In this document: piece by piece, positions 7,966 through 17,158 of the stretch
Layout: each line of letters begins with the position of its first letter
Position numbering within the stretch: the stretch's first letter is position 1
From: Lentisphaeria bacterium
Lineage (GTDB): Bacteria > Verrucomicrobiota > Lentisphaeria > Victivallales > Victivallaceae
Reading direction: 5' to 3'
Length of the DNA stretch: 64,000 bases
Assembly: GCA_017508385.1 (NCBI GenBank)
Contig: JAFVZB010000072.1
Coordinates: 1 to 64,000, forward strand
Program-made: the position numbers and the translations under genes
Notes under the pieces: model-generated
Told to the model about the DNA's origin: nothing
Database searches by the model: none
Seen by the model: only the letters and a program-made list of their open reading frames with translations

Positions 7966-9435
7966 TCAGTTGTTTTTCAAAATCTTGCGCTCAAAGGCGT
8001 TGTGGATGTGCATTCTGGTCACGGCATCGCCGACTGAAAAGAACAGCGGAGCATCTTCCATATCCTCAGTTGCCGGAGCAAGTGCGAAAGTAAGAGTGTG
8101 CCTGCCTTTTTCGAGCCGGGCAGTGCATCTCTGATTGAGCGGAGTGCGGTGCAAAGCCGGCAGGAACCTGCCGAATTCCTGACCGAACTCGTACTTGCCG
8201 TCGATCCACGCACGCATATTTGCCGTGGTGGAGACCATGACGATGTACTCACCATCTTTTTCGAGCTCGAATTCAACATTATAAACCAGCAGAGTGTCGG
8301 GTTTGAGTCCTCTGAAATCGACCTCGACATAGTTGCCTGAAAAGGTGACTTCGCTCTTGCCATCGACCTTGATTTCGCATTTGCGGAAATCATCGGCAAA
8401 CCAGTGAGCGACCGTGCCGCAGGTACCTTTTATTTCCAGAAGTTTTTCCGGAATATCCTGCTTGGCATCGTCGATGACGGTGATGTTTTTTCTCAGCTCA
8501 AGAATCATATCCGCAAACTCATCGATGGTGGATGGTGGATTTATGCCGGTGATCTCCTTGCTGACCACCAGATTTCTGCCGATGGGACTCAGCCATTTCG
8601 GCGGAATACCCTCAGGGTCGATGATGCCGAGAACCGCTCCGACAGTAGCTCCGGTGCAATCGGTGTCGCATCCGAAATTCACCGCAAGAGAGATGCTCTT
8701 GCCGAAGTCACCTTTTCCGAGAAGCAGAGCGGCAACTGAGAATGCGATATTCTGGTGGACATCGGTGAAGTTGTCGCAACCGAACTCTTCAAGTATCTTC
8801 GCTCTGATTTTTTTGACGTTGCTGCTCTTTTTGCAGAACTTTGCAGTCTCCTTGATGACCTCACGGAGCAGCGATTTTTTAGGAATCAGTTCAACACTCT
8901 TTTTTATGAGTTTTGCGATATCGGGTTCTGAGAATGCCATGCTTTCCAGCGCAGTGAGAAAGACCGCTGCATCGAGACCGCTGCCGAAGTGGTCGATGCA
9001 GGCATCCATTTTGGCATATTTGATGGCGAGTTCCGGGTTTCCGGGAGCGAGAAATGCCCAGAGTTCACTGCGGATAGCAGCTCCGAGACCGTCGGCAAAA
9101 GCGTTGTCGTAAATTCCGATGGCTTTACCTCTGAGTCCGAGCTTGATGTTGCGGATGGCAATGCCGTATTCGTCGAACGGAAAAGCCACGCAGTTGACCC
9201 ACGCATCGGCTAAGTTGTCACAGCTTAAAATGCCGTTCCAGTCGTCACGGAGCTTGCACGCCCAGAGTACCTGCAAATCGAGGTCGTCATTGGGCAGCAT
9301 CTCTTCGGGAACGGGGTCGTAAAACTTCAAGTTGAGCGGACCGCGGCATCCCTCGTAAGGAGCGCCGAGAGTTCCTCCGACGGCTTTGCCGAGCAAACCG
9401 CCGATAATTTTTTCACGCAGAAGATTTTTTGACAT
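7966..9435 (-). CDS. ADP-ribosylglycohydrolase-fold protein with C-terminal beta domain
   Basis: A 489-residue protein. Residues 1 to about 320 match the all-helical ADP-ribosyl-[dinitrogenase reductase] hydrolase family: GGLLGKAVGGTLGAPYEG at the start, the metal-site acids in NDDLDLQ (49-55) and CDTDCTGATVGAV (256-268). The last 150 residues are a beta-rich domain (ANMRAWIDGKYEF, GRHTLTFALAP) resembling a PA14- or carbohydrate-binding-like sandwich. There is no signal peptide. It may hydrolyse an ADP-ribose bond or another N- or O-glycosidic bond; catabolic homologues in sugar clusters make a carbohydrate substrate plausible. The exact substrate is unknown. Confidence 0.8.
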   Translation of the reverse strand: MSKNLLREKIIGGLLGKAVGGTLGAPYEGCRGPLNLKFYDPVPEEMLPNDDLDLQVLWACKLRDDWNGILSCDNLADAWVNCVAFPFDEYGIAIRNIKLGLRGKAIGIYDNAFADGLGAAIRSELWAFLAPGNPELAIKYAKMDACIDHFGSGLDAAVFLTALESMAFSEPDIAKLIKKSVELIPKKSLLREVIKETAKFCKKSSNVKKIRAKILEEFGCDNFTDVHQNIAFSVAALLLGKGDFGKSISLAVNFGCDTDCTGATVGAVLGIIDPEGIPPKWLSPIGRNLVVSKEITGINPPSTIDEFADMILELRKNITVIDDAKQDIPEKLLEIKGTCGTVAHWFADDFRKCEIKVDGKSEVTFSGNYVEVDFRGLKPDTLLVYNVEFELEKDGEYIVMVSTTANMRAWIDGKYEFGQEFGRFLPALHRTPLNQRCTARLEKGRHTLTFALAPATEDMEDAPLFFSVGDAVTRMHIHNAFERKILKNN

Positions 9436-9452
9436 ATCTGTTACCTGTTATT

Positions 9453-10775
9453 TTATAGTTCCGGCAGACGGCGGAATCCTTTTATCTGATTGCGTTTGAG
9501 TTCAAATTTGATTTTGGGAGAGGGTCCGAAAAGAATACCGTCAGGAGTCTCGTAATAGAGAGCACCGGTCTCTTTTCTGCCGTCGGGATAGGTGACTTCG
9601 CAGTTTGCTATCCAGATTTCCACCGGCTCATCGGGTTGATACATCTTGCCTTTTTCGACCTTGAAGGTCAGCCTTCTGGTCGAGGGTTTCGCCATCGGAT
9701 GAGTCATTTCAAGCACATGTGTTCCCGGCGAGAGCTTGGTGAAATTGACCTCTTTGTGACCGTTGCCGCCCATCGGAACTCTGCCCATATCTTTTCCGTC
9801 GAGCTTGAGAGCCACGTTGCCCGGGAAAATCAGGAACCTTGCGCTGCCGGTCGCACTGCCGAGGGTCAGAACCATCTCTTCGTTCTGGGCAGGAGCGACC
9901 GTTATGGTGCGGTCGGTGTGGTCAAAGCCGTCTTTTTCCAGCCTCAGACGGTGTTTTCCGGCATCGAGTTCAAGCGTGAGCGGAGCGATTCCCCGTTTTT
10001 CGCCGTTGATGCTGACGATCGCACCTGCGGGATTGCTGACGATTTTCAAAGTTCCCGGACGGGCTTTCAGTACGAAATTTTTTCTGAACGACGTGGAGCG
10101 TTTGAGATTTATCTGCTCAGTGATTTCCACAAAACCGCTCTTGTTGAGCTTCACGATGTGCAGCCCGGTCTCGAAGTTGCCCTCGAAGGGAGTCTTGCCC
10201 ACAGGAACGTCATCGACAACGACCTCTGCTCCCTCAGGACGTGAATTTATGCGTACTTTGACCGTGTTTGAGTCAAGTGAGACCTTGATTTTCGGCAGCG
10301 GACGCGCATCTTTGATATTCCAGCTGATTTCCTTTGCCGCATATCCCGGCATCTCGAGATGAGCCTTGTGAGTTCCGATTTCAAGGTCGCGGAGCACCAG
10401 CGGAGTCGTTCCTTTGTTGCTGCCGTTGAATTTTACCACCGCTCCGGAAGGAGTGCTTTCGATAAGCACCGCCGAAAGAGTTTTCTTCATCTTCGGAGCG
10501 TAGGTGTATTTTTTTCTCTCTTTGACAACTATCCTGCGGTAAATCGTTTCGTAACCGGGCGCAGACAGTTCAAGCAGATGATTTCCGGGAGCTATTTTCA
10601 AACGCACAGTTTTATCTGCTCTTATCACATTTTTTCTGTTGATTTTGAGGATTCTCCCCGGCTTGCCCTCGACGGTGAGGTAAGAGCTTTTATCCTGTTT
10701 TCCGCATCCGCAGGCAAGGAATATCAGGCATATAACTGACAGAATACAAATACAGTTGAAAGCGGTTGTTTTCAT
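9453..10775 (-). CDS. PEGA-repeat lipoprotein
   Basis: A 440-residue exported protein. The hydrophobic N-terminus ends in FLACGCGK, a probable though imperfect lipobox with Cys22 or Cys24 as the lipidated residue. It is followed by about five PEGA-like repeats of roughly 70 residues, recognisable by STPSGAVVKFNG, SRPEGAEVVVDD and SNPAGAIVSING, each followed by a P-L/F turn and a G-x-H-x-x-x-L strand. PEGA domains occur in surface-layer-associated proteins and next to signalling or secretion modules. Its start overlaps the end of the FHA gene by 4 nt (ATGA), so the two are translationally coupled and probably act together. Confidence 0.85.
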   Translation of the reverse strand: MKTTAFNCICILSVICLIFLACGCGKQDKSSYLTVEGKPGRILKINRKNVIRADKTVRLKIAPGNHLLELSAPGYETIYRRIVVKERKKYTYAPKMKKTLSAVLIESTPSGAVVKFNGSNKGTTPLVLRDLEIGTHKAHLEMPGYAAKEISWNIKDARPLPKIKVSLDSNTVKVRINSRPEGAEVVVDDVPVGKTPFEGNFETGLHIVKLNKSGFVEITEQINLKRSTSFRKNFVLKARPGTLKIVSNPAGAIVSINGEKRGIAPLTLELDAGKHRLRLEKDGFDHTDRTITVAPAQNEEMVLTLGSATGSARFLIFPGNVALKLDGKDMGRVPMGGNGHKEVNFTKLSPGTHVLEMTHPMAKPSTRRLTFKVEKGKMYQPDEPVEIWIANCEVTYPDGRKETGALYYETPDGILFGPSPKIKFELKRNQIKGFRRLPEL

Positions 10776-12127
10776 CGACGGTTCCTCCCCCGTGAGAGAG
10801 CACGGTCAAGTTTGAAGAGTTTACGTTTTGTCCGGTCAAAAGCTCTGGTTCCGGTATCTGAAAGTTTTATCATCTTGAGGTAAACATTCCTCAGTTCATC
10901 GAGCTGATTTGTGTCAAGACATCTGTTTTCGGCAAGTTTGAGTTCATCGAGTTTTCTCTTGCGAATCTCTTCGGCTCTGATGAGTTGACGCATCGCCTTT
11001 GTCGCCATCGGCGGAGGCGGAGAGTATTGCGAGAGATAACGCACGGCGATTTTGTAACGTAAAATCGCATCCCTCAGATTTTCCTCAGCCGCCTCGGAGT
11101 TGTTGAAAAGGTCTTCGGCTTTGTGGAAATTTTCTGCCGCGATCTGCATGATCTCTTCGCTGGTGCGGGAAACTGTTATCATTCCGCAGCTTTCGGCAAA
11201 TTCGTCAATGGCGGAGGCTATATCATCGAGATCTTTGGGCAGAGCCTCACCCTCGATCTTGTAATCGACACAGTTGCGGTCGCTTATCAGAGTGATTTTG
11301 GTGCTCACGTTGGGAGAACCCGGCTGGAAACTCTGTTTTTCGGTCATTATTCCGGTTTCGAGTATCTGGCTTCTCAACGTATCAGCTCCGGCGGGGTCGT
11401 CAATAACTATCTCTTTGGAGTGGCGGTTGGTGGCGACATCATCTATCACGAAAACGGCTTTTCTGCCATCGAGAGTCATGGTGAAGCGGAATACATTGTT
11501 GTCGTAGTACCTGACCCGCTCAAAAATAATGGTTTCCAATTGTTCGTCACCGGCTCCTGATTTTTCAGAGGCCGAGCCGTTTTTGTTGGAAAATACCTTT
11601 ACAGCAGTCGTGATACCCATGATGGCAATACAGACGATGATGGTGTAGTAGAGACGGTTGGAAAAGATACGTTTTCTGTTTGTCTGCTCCGGCTTGGGGT
11701 CATCTGATTTTTCTCCGTCGGCGTCAGGAGAAAAGAGCGGAGCCTTGAATTTGTCAAGAATACTGGTATCTTCCGCAACCGTTTCCGCACTGTTTTGCTC
11801 TCCGGGAATCGTAACGACCGGAGTGACAACCTTGCCGGAAGAAACGATATCCGAGATCGTGAAAGAGTGCTCACCGATAGTGACCACGTCGCCGTTGGTG
11901 AGTTTTGAACTTGCCTGAAGAACGGAATTTATTTTTACGCCATTGGTGCTGTTGAGGTCTGATATGCTCCAGGAGTTGTCGAGATATGATATCAGAGCAT
12001 GATAACGTGAAACTCCGCCTGTTTCCAGACAGAGAGTGTTATCCGGTTCTCTGCCGATGGTGATGTTGCAGTCGGAGTATTCAAAACTCCTGCCGGTCAT
12101 ATCACCGCTTATAAAAGTTATCTTCAT
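10772..12127 (-). CDS. FHA-domain membrane protein
   Basis: A 451-residue protein with an N-terminal forkhead-associated domain: GREPDN at 25-30, SRYHA at 40-44 and LNSTNG at 58-63 are the phosphothreonine-binding loops. A low-complexity linker, one transmembrane helix (about 159-179) and a 270-residue helical C-terminal part follow. FHA proteins of this kind recruit Thr-phosphorylated partners and are often coded near Tad/T2SS genes. It has its own promoter (12169-12196) and is coupled to the PEGA gene downstream. The partner kinase is not in the window. Confidence 0.85.
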   Translation of the reverse strand: MKITFISGDMTGRSFEYSDCNITIGREPDNTLCLETGGVSRYHALISYLDNSWSISDLNSTNGVKINSVLQASSKLTNGDVVTIGEHSFTISDIVSSGKVVTPVVTIPGEQNSAETVAEDTSILDKFKAPLFSPDADGEKSDDPKPEQTNRKRIFSNRLYYTIIVCIAIMGITTAVKVFSNKNGSASEKSGAGDEQLETIIFERVRYYDNNVFRFTMTLDGRKAVFVIDDVATNRHSKEIVIDDPAGADTLRSQILETGIMTEKQSFQPGSPNVSTKITLISDRNCVDYKIEGEALPKDLDDIASAIDEFAESCGMITVSRTSEEIMQIAAENFHKAEDLFNNSEAAEENLRDAILRYKIAVRYLSQYSPPPPMATKAMRQLIRAEEIRKRKLDELKLAENRCLDTNQLDELRNVYLKMIKLSDTGTRAFDRTKRKLFKLDRALSRGRNRR

Positions 12128-12168
12128 TTTATATTGTCCACATGGTATTTGATTTTATCACATACTAT

Positions 12169-12196
12169 AAGATATCATAACAGATGATTTTGTCAA
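12169..12196 (-). promoter_or_regulatory. Promoter of the FHA-PEGA operon
   Basis: On the minus strand a perfect TTGACA (12191-12196), 16-nt spacer and TATCTT (12169-12174), about 42 nt before the FHA start codon. Confidence 0.65.
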
Positions 12197-12216
12197 TGGA
12201 GCAAACTTGTTTTTTA

Positions 12217-12555
12217 TCAGCTAATTTCTATAATATCACCAATTGAGCACAATGAATCAGAGAGCGTTCCTGCCGGAAGCTCAATGGTCGTGCACCTTTT
12301 TTCACGGACTGAAACGATTTTCCACGGAGCGACATTGGCACAGACTGCCGCAACGTGACCTGAGTTGTCAACAAAAATCACATCGAGCGAAAAACGCATT
12401 CCGAAAGTGTGTATTGCATTGCAGTTTTCAAACACGATGGCATCCAATGAGTTGGAAAATCTGCGGGTGAGCATTCCGGTCAGCCGCAGGAAAAAAGTTC
12501 GGGCGATCAGTTCGTTCTGAGCAATGATTCTGCCGTTTGAAAGGTTGCGTATCAT
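12217..12555 (-). CDS. DUF192 protein
   Basis: A 112-residue protein of the DUF192 (UPF0127) family. The signature is CNAIHTFGMRFSLDVIFVD in the middle and ELPAGT near the end. Most homologues are exported, but no signal peptide is visible here. Its ATG overlaps the tadC stop codon as TGATG, so it is translated by coupling and belongs to the tadBC operon. The molecular function of the family is not established. Confidence 0.85.
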   Translation of the reverse strand: MIRNLSNGRIIAQNELIARTFFLRLTGMLTRRFSNSLDAIVFENCNAIHTFGMRFSLDVIFVDNSGHVAAVCANVAPWKIVSVREKRCTTIELPAGTLSDSLCSIGDIIEIS

Positions 12556-13433
12556 CAGCTGAACATCCTCACTGTTTGAACTGCAAGAGGTCCGAGCAGG
12601 ATTATGAACACTGCGGGAAGAATGAAAATCACCACCGGAATAATGATTTTGACTGCGGCTTCATTGGCGAGTTTTTCCGCCAGAGCAAAACGCTTTGCCC
12701 TCTGCGTGTCGCTCTGTATCCTCAGCTGTTTACCGATGCTCACTCCGAGCTCTTCCGCCTGAATTATGGCATTGACGGTGGCGGTGAGGTCGATCTGGCG
12801 CACCCGGTCGGCGAGGGCACGCAATGCTTCGGTGCGCTTTCTGCCCAGCTGGATCTCGTGAAAAGTTCTGGTGAGCTCTTCGCCGAGGGCATCCTGTTTT
12901 CTGCGGTTGAGGATATCGCGCAAACTGGAAATCAAATCACGTCCCGACTCAACAGAGAGGGTCAGCAGGTCGAGCACATTGGGCAGAGCCTTCATGATTT
13001 CGGTGTGTCTTCTCTTTATCGTGCCTTTGAGCCATGCGTCAGGATAAAAACTCAGCAGTACCGCCATTATCGCACTGATGGCGATGCGGTCGGCAAAGGC
13101 TCCGAGCAGGAGTATTGCCAGAGCAAGAGCATAGAAAACAAATTTGAGCGAGATGTAACTTTCGGCATCGAATTCATCATCGCTGAATCCTGCCATGTGG
13201 AGCTGGTTTGCCGCACTCTTTTTCCATGCGGCAAGTTCATTTTTCTTTACCGTGCTGCGGAAAATCCCGCAGAGCGGCAGTAAAATCTTTATCAGCAGCG
13301 GAAAGCGTTTGCCTGACTCCTCGTTGCGGGCTTCGAGTTTGGCATTGGAAAGCATCTTGAGAGCACAGTAAAAGAAGCTGCCTGCGGATAGTCCGGTAAA
13401 GAGAGCGGCGCAGAAGGTCAGAACAGTATCCAT
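12555..13433 (-). CDS. tadC: Tad pilus inner-membrane platform protein TadC
   Basis: A 292-residue type II secretion F-domain protein. It has a short N-terminal membrane segment, a cytoplasmic helical bundle (LDLLTLSVESGRDLISSL and the ELGVSIGKQLRIQSDTQR segment, typical of TadC) and a C-terminal hydrophobic hairpin ending in FILPAVFIILLGPLAV. With TadB it forms the platform on which the TadA ATPase assembles Flp-type pili. The start lies one nucleotide after the tadB stop. The assembly ATPase, pilin and secretin genes are absent from the window. Confidence 0.88.
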   Translation of the reverse strand: MDTVLTFCAALFTGLSAGSFFYCALKMLSNAKLEARNEESGKRFPLLIKILLPLCGIFRSTVKKNELAAWKKSAANQLHMAGFSDDEFDAESYISLKFVFYALALAILLLGAFADRIAISAIMAVLLSFYPDAWLKGTIKRRHTEIMKALPNVLDLLTLSVESGRDLISSLRDILNRRKQDALGEELTRTFHEIQLGRKRTEALRALADRVRQIDLTATVNAIIQAEELGVSIGKQLRIQSDTQRAKRFALAEKLANEAAVKIIIPVVIFILPAVFIILLGPLAVQTVRMFS

Positions 13434-13434
13434 G

Positions 13435-14325
13435 TTACACCTCGATCGTGGTTATTTTTTTGATTGCGAGAAATCCGCATATCACCAGCACGAATACGGC
13501 GACGATGGCGATGATGCCGACGGCACTGTTGAAAAATATCTGCATCATCTGCGGAGCGATATGGCTGAGTCCGAACAGCAGCAGGAACGGCATGGCACCG
13601 ATCATTATCGCCTGAAGTCTGCCCATGGCGGTGAGTGAATGGACTTTTCTTGCGATGCGCACCCGCTCACGGATGAGACCGGCGACTCTTTCGAGGGCAC
13701 TTGAAAGTTCTCCTCCGGTCTGGCGTGCGGTGATTATTGCGGTCACGACCAGCTCGAAATCGTCTGATTCCACCCTGCGGTTCATGTTTTCGAGAGCCTG
13801 TTCGAGCGGAACGCCCAGTCTCAACTCATTGGTGAGCAGCCTGAATTCTATTCCGACCGGATGCATGTCGCAGTTGGCTATCTCATCGAGAGCCTGATGG
13901 ATGCTGAAACCTGTTTTGAGGGCACTTGACATCATTCCGAGCGCATCCTCGAGCTGGAGATTGAATTTCTGCAGACGCTTTTTCTTCAAAGTCTTGAGCA
14001 CGATCCTCGGAACGGGGAAGAGCACGCTTCCGGCGGCAACGGCAAAGAGGATTCCCCAGTGCCAGGCAAATTCATCCATCTGCACTGCGGTGATGACCAG
14101 AGTTATGACCGCACCGAGAACGCTCACTGCAATGGATATATCCAACACCCGGTTCGCCGGCATCTGAATGAGCACATCATCTAATTCGGTTTTCGCCTCT
14201 TCGAGATACCGTTCACGGTAGCGTGAAGCGATAAAGAGACCGAATTCGATCAATGTGTATGCGGCGATGGTCACGCCTGCAAAGGCGAATGCTGCGGGCC
14301 AGAACGAGTGTTGAAAAAAATCCAT
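13435..14325 (-). CDS. tadB: Tad pilus inner-membrane platform protein TadB
   Basis: A 296-residue T2SSF-domain protein with TadB features: LEDALGMMSSALKTGFSIHQ and RQTGGELSSALERVAGLIRERV in the cytoplasmic domain and two C-terminal membrane helices. It partners with TadC, encoded directly downstream. It is placed 14 nt after a rhamnosidase gene, an unusual neighbour for tad genes, which suggests the locus has been rearranged. Confidence 0.88.
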   Translation of the reverse strand: MDFFQHSFWPAAFAFAGVTIAAYTLIEFGLFIASRYRERYLEEAKTELDDVLIQMPANRVLDISIAVSVLGAVITLVITAVQMDEFAWHWGILFAVAAGSVLFPVPRIVLKTLKKKRLQKFNLQLEDALGMMSSALKTGFSIHQALDEIANCDMHPVGIEFRLLTNELRLGVPLEQALENMNRRVESDDFELVVTAIITARQTGGELSSALERVAGLIRERVRIARKVHSLTAMGRLQAIMIGAMPFLLLFGLSHIAPQMMQIFFNSAVGIIAIVAVFVLVICGFLAIKKITTIEV

Positions 14326-14339
14326 GCGGGTTCGCTCCT

Positions 14340-17153
14340 TTAAAGAGTTATATCATTGTAACGGATATCGAAACTGTCTATGGAGGCATTGGAAACGAAA
14401 GAGCACTTTATCTTTTCCGGATGACGGCAGGTGATGTCCAAAACTCCTGCTTCACGGTCGAGCTTCCACTCCACTTCGACAGTGCCGTGCGGAGTTGTCC
14501 TTGCTCCGCCGGCAAAGTCGAGGTCGGCAACAAAGGGAGAGATGTTGAATTCCCGGCATCCGATGCCCTGCGGTCTGATACCCAGAAGCAGGCGGGGGAA
14601 GAGTGCCAGAGGAATTGATGACCACGCATGACAGTTGCTCCGGGTCGGGAAAAATGCGCTGTTGGTGTGAGTGTGGTCATAATTGGCTTCGGCAAAGGTC
14701 TCCCAGACGGTGGTGGCGTCGAAGTCGAGCATTTTGAGATAGTCACGCCTGACCTTGTTGTAGCTCTGCTCCCAGGCTCCGAGTTTGTCGTAAAGCTCGT
14801 GCAGATAGTAGGTGAAGAACGGCGAGCCTGCCGGAATAAGATCGTTGCGCTCTCCGAGAATATTGGCACGCACAGACGGAGCGTGAGCTTCGCTGACCAC
14901 ATCATAAAGCAGGGCGAAAAGATTGGTGTGAAGAGAAAACTGTTCCACGGCATTGCCGTTTTGGTCAACAGCTTCAAAGTAAGCCTGTTTGCGCTCATCC
15001 CAGAAGGTGTTGAGGGTTGCGGATATTTTCTCTGCTTCTGAATTGAAAGCATCGGCTTGCTCATTCATCTCAAGCTGCAAAGCCAGCCTTGCGGCGGAGC
15101 GCAGACTTCCGGCAAGGAGGAATGTATTGTAGAGCATGTAGGGGTGCTGGGTATCCATGTTGCTCCAATCGAGGAAATTCCAGTCGTAAGTTTCCATCAG
15201 CCCCAAGTCATTGCGGCAGAGATTTGAAGCACGTCTGAGCATCTCAACGACTGCGGGAAACATCTCTCTGACAAAATCGATATCGGCGGTCTCAGTGTAG
15301 TAGTCCTCGATCGACATCTGCCACATGAAAGCGAACGCAGGTATCTGACAGCTCCACGCCGAGGGAACCTGACAGCCGAAAAATGGCAGGTGGCGCATTG
15401 ATTCCGCCGCAAGTCGGATGCAGTGGCGCACGATATCATAACTGCGGCATGAATTCATGGCGAAGAGACCCTCGTTGCGGCCGTCACCGATCCAGTAGGT
15501 CTGCTCGTAGAGCGGACAATCGGTGAACGTGTCTTCCATGCAGAGCTTGAGAGTCCTTGCGGAAATATCGTAAATTTTATCCAATCGTATATCGCTTGAG
15601 CGGAAATATCCCTCGAACACCGCAGGATAAGTTGACTCCACCATGCGGAAACTGCGGAATTTTACCGGAGCAGTGATGTTTCTCAGAGTGATGGTGACAA
15701 ACCTGCCGCCCCTGCGGTAGTAGCTGGTGTAGCGGTTGAGACCCTCACGGCAGATGTAGCGCATCGAGTTGAGATAACGCTCACCCGGCTGCTGAAGGAT
15801 TCCCTCCGGAGTGATGTATTCCACAGCGGCGATATCGACGATGGTTCCGGCGGAAGCATACAAATTGAAGTTCCAGTAGCCGACACTCTGAGTTCCGAGG
15901 TCGCAGAGCAGCTGAACATCGCATCCCTCAGCGGGATAGATCACAGTGTCACGGTCGTCGGGATAGACTATATTCTGCGGCTCATCGACCCTGACTTTTG
16001 CCGACAGATAGCGGGGGCAGAAAGCTGAGACCGCTCCGGCGGCTTCGGTGAAGTCGGAGCTTGAAAACTCTTTGGCATCGGGGAAACGGCGCAAAAAGGT
16101 TTCCATGTCTGAGCAGCTGAACGCCTTTTCTTTTTCCGTTTCGTACTTTTCAAGCCGCAACCGGTGTTCCGGGTTCGCCCACGGATAGAGCGGAACATCT
16201 TTGGTCAGACTGGCGATATCTTTCAAAACACAGCAGTGGATTTTTCCGGCTTCAAGCTCATACTCACGGGCGAAAGCGACGGCTGAGTTCGCATCGTGGC
16301 CGCAGGCGGAGTGCATGGCGCAGACCACGGTGTTGACTCCGGCACGTAAGTGCAGATTTCCGTTGTCGTCGGCGGCTTTGCCGTTGACACAGGCGACGGC
16401 ATTGAGGTATTCAGGCTTTACGCTCTGCTCACGGGGAGAAATCAACTCTATCGCCATGACGTACGGGACGATATCCTGATTGTTGATGGTGAAGTGCTCA
16501 GGGAAAAGCATACGGTGCGGATGCAGTGAAAAGGTGAGATACTCCTTGTTCACCGCACGGCATGATATGACCTTTTTCAACAGGGATTCCTCACGGGTGA
16601 GCATAGGAGTCTCACGGGGATAGAGGTTTTTCCACGGAGCGTCGTTGACGTTTCCGATGATGTAAACGCCCTGCCACTCACAGCTTTGATTTTTCGAAGC
16701 ATCGAAAAGCTCCCACGGGTATAGCTGCGGAGCGGCTTTCGGAGTATTCTGTACCCATTGCGGCAGATGAGCAGCTTCCCATGAGTCATCAGAGATGACA
16801 ACTGTTTCGCCGTCGATATCCAGCTGACAGAGAAATCCTCCCCGCTGAGGAATTTGATGAAAAGTGCCGCATCCTGCAAAGCGCACCTCGCACTCTATGC
16901 GGTTGAGTCCGACTCTCAGCAGGCTTGAGAGATCGACGACATCGTAGCTGTAATGGTCGAAGTAAGCTCTTGCCGGACCATCTGCGCACCACTGCCCGTT
17001 GACTTTCAAACGGTATTTCGTATCGGCGGTAACGGCAAGTTTTGCCTCGCTCACAGCCGAGTCGAGACGGAAATCTTTTCTGAATACGACATGAGTATTG
17101 TAGTCAAGTCCGCTGTTTCCGTTTATCCAAATCCAATTTGCTGTGATGTTCAT
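14340..17153 (-). CDS. Alpha-L-rhamnosidase family protein (GH78)
   Basis: A 937-residue multidomain glycosidase. N-terminal beta-sandwich domains (ANWIWIN..., a Bac_rhamnosid-N-like region) precede an (alpha/alpha)6 barrel with the family motif DTFTDCPLYEQTYWIGDGR near residues 545-560, whose acidic residues are the expected catalytic region. RSNCHAWSSIP follows in the last quarter, before a C-terminal beta domain. It would remove terminal alpha-L-rhamnose from plant or bacterial glycans. No signal peptide is visible, so it probably acts on imported oligosaccharides or glycosides. It sits 5 nt after the DD-carboxypeptidase gene. Confidence 0.85.
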   Translation of the reverse strand: MNITANWIWINGNSGLDYNTHVVFRKDFRLDSAVSEAKLAVTADTKYRLKVNGQWCADGPARAYFDHYSYDVVDLSSLLRVGLNRIECEVRFAGCGTFHQIPQRGGFLCQLDIDGETVVISDDSWEAAHLPQWVQNTPKAAPQLYPWELFDASKNQSCEWQGVYIIGNVNDAPWKNLYPRETPMLTREESLLKKVISCRAVNKEYLTFSLHPHRMLFPEHFTINNQDIVPYVMAIELISPREQSVKPEYLNAVACVNGKAADDNGNLHLRAGVNTVVCAMHSACGHDANSAVAFAREYELEAGKIHCCVLKDIASLTKDVPLYPWANPEHRLRLEKYETEKEKAFSCSDMETFLRRFPDAKEFSSSDFTEAAGAVSAFCPRYLSAKVRVDEPQNIVYPDDRDTVIYPAEGCDVQLLCDLGTQSVGYWNFNLYASAGTIVDIAAVEYITPEGILQQPGERYLNSMRYICREGLNRYTSYYRRGGRFVTITLRNITAPVKFRSFRMVESTYPAVFEGYFRSSDIRLDKIYDISARTLKLCMEDTFTDCPLYEQTYWIGDGRNEGLFAMNSCRSYDIVRHCIRLAAESMRHLPFFGCQVPSAWSCQIPAFAFMWQMSIEDYYTETADIDFVREMFPAVVEMLRRASNLCRNDLGLMETYDWNFLDWSNMDTQHPYMLYNTFLLAGSLRSAARLALQLEMNEQADAFNSEAEKISATLNTFWDERKQAYFEAVDQNGNAVEQFSLHTNLFALLYDVVSEAHAPSVRANILGERNDLIPAGSPFFTYYLHELYDKLGAWEQSYNKVRRDYLKMLDFDATTVWETFAEANYDHTHTNSAFFPTRSNCHAWSSIPLALFPRLLLGIRPQGIGCREFNISPFVADLDFAGGARTTPHGTVEVEWKLDREAGVLDITCRHPEKIKCSFVSNASIDSFDIRYNDITL

Positions 17154-17158
17154 AAAAG

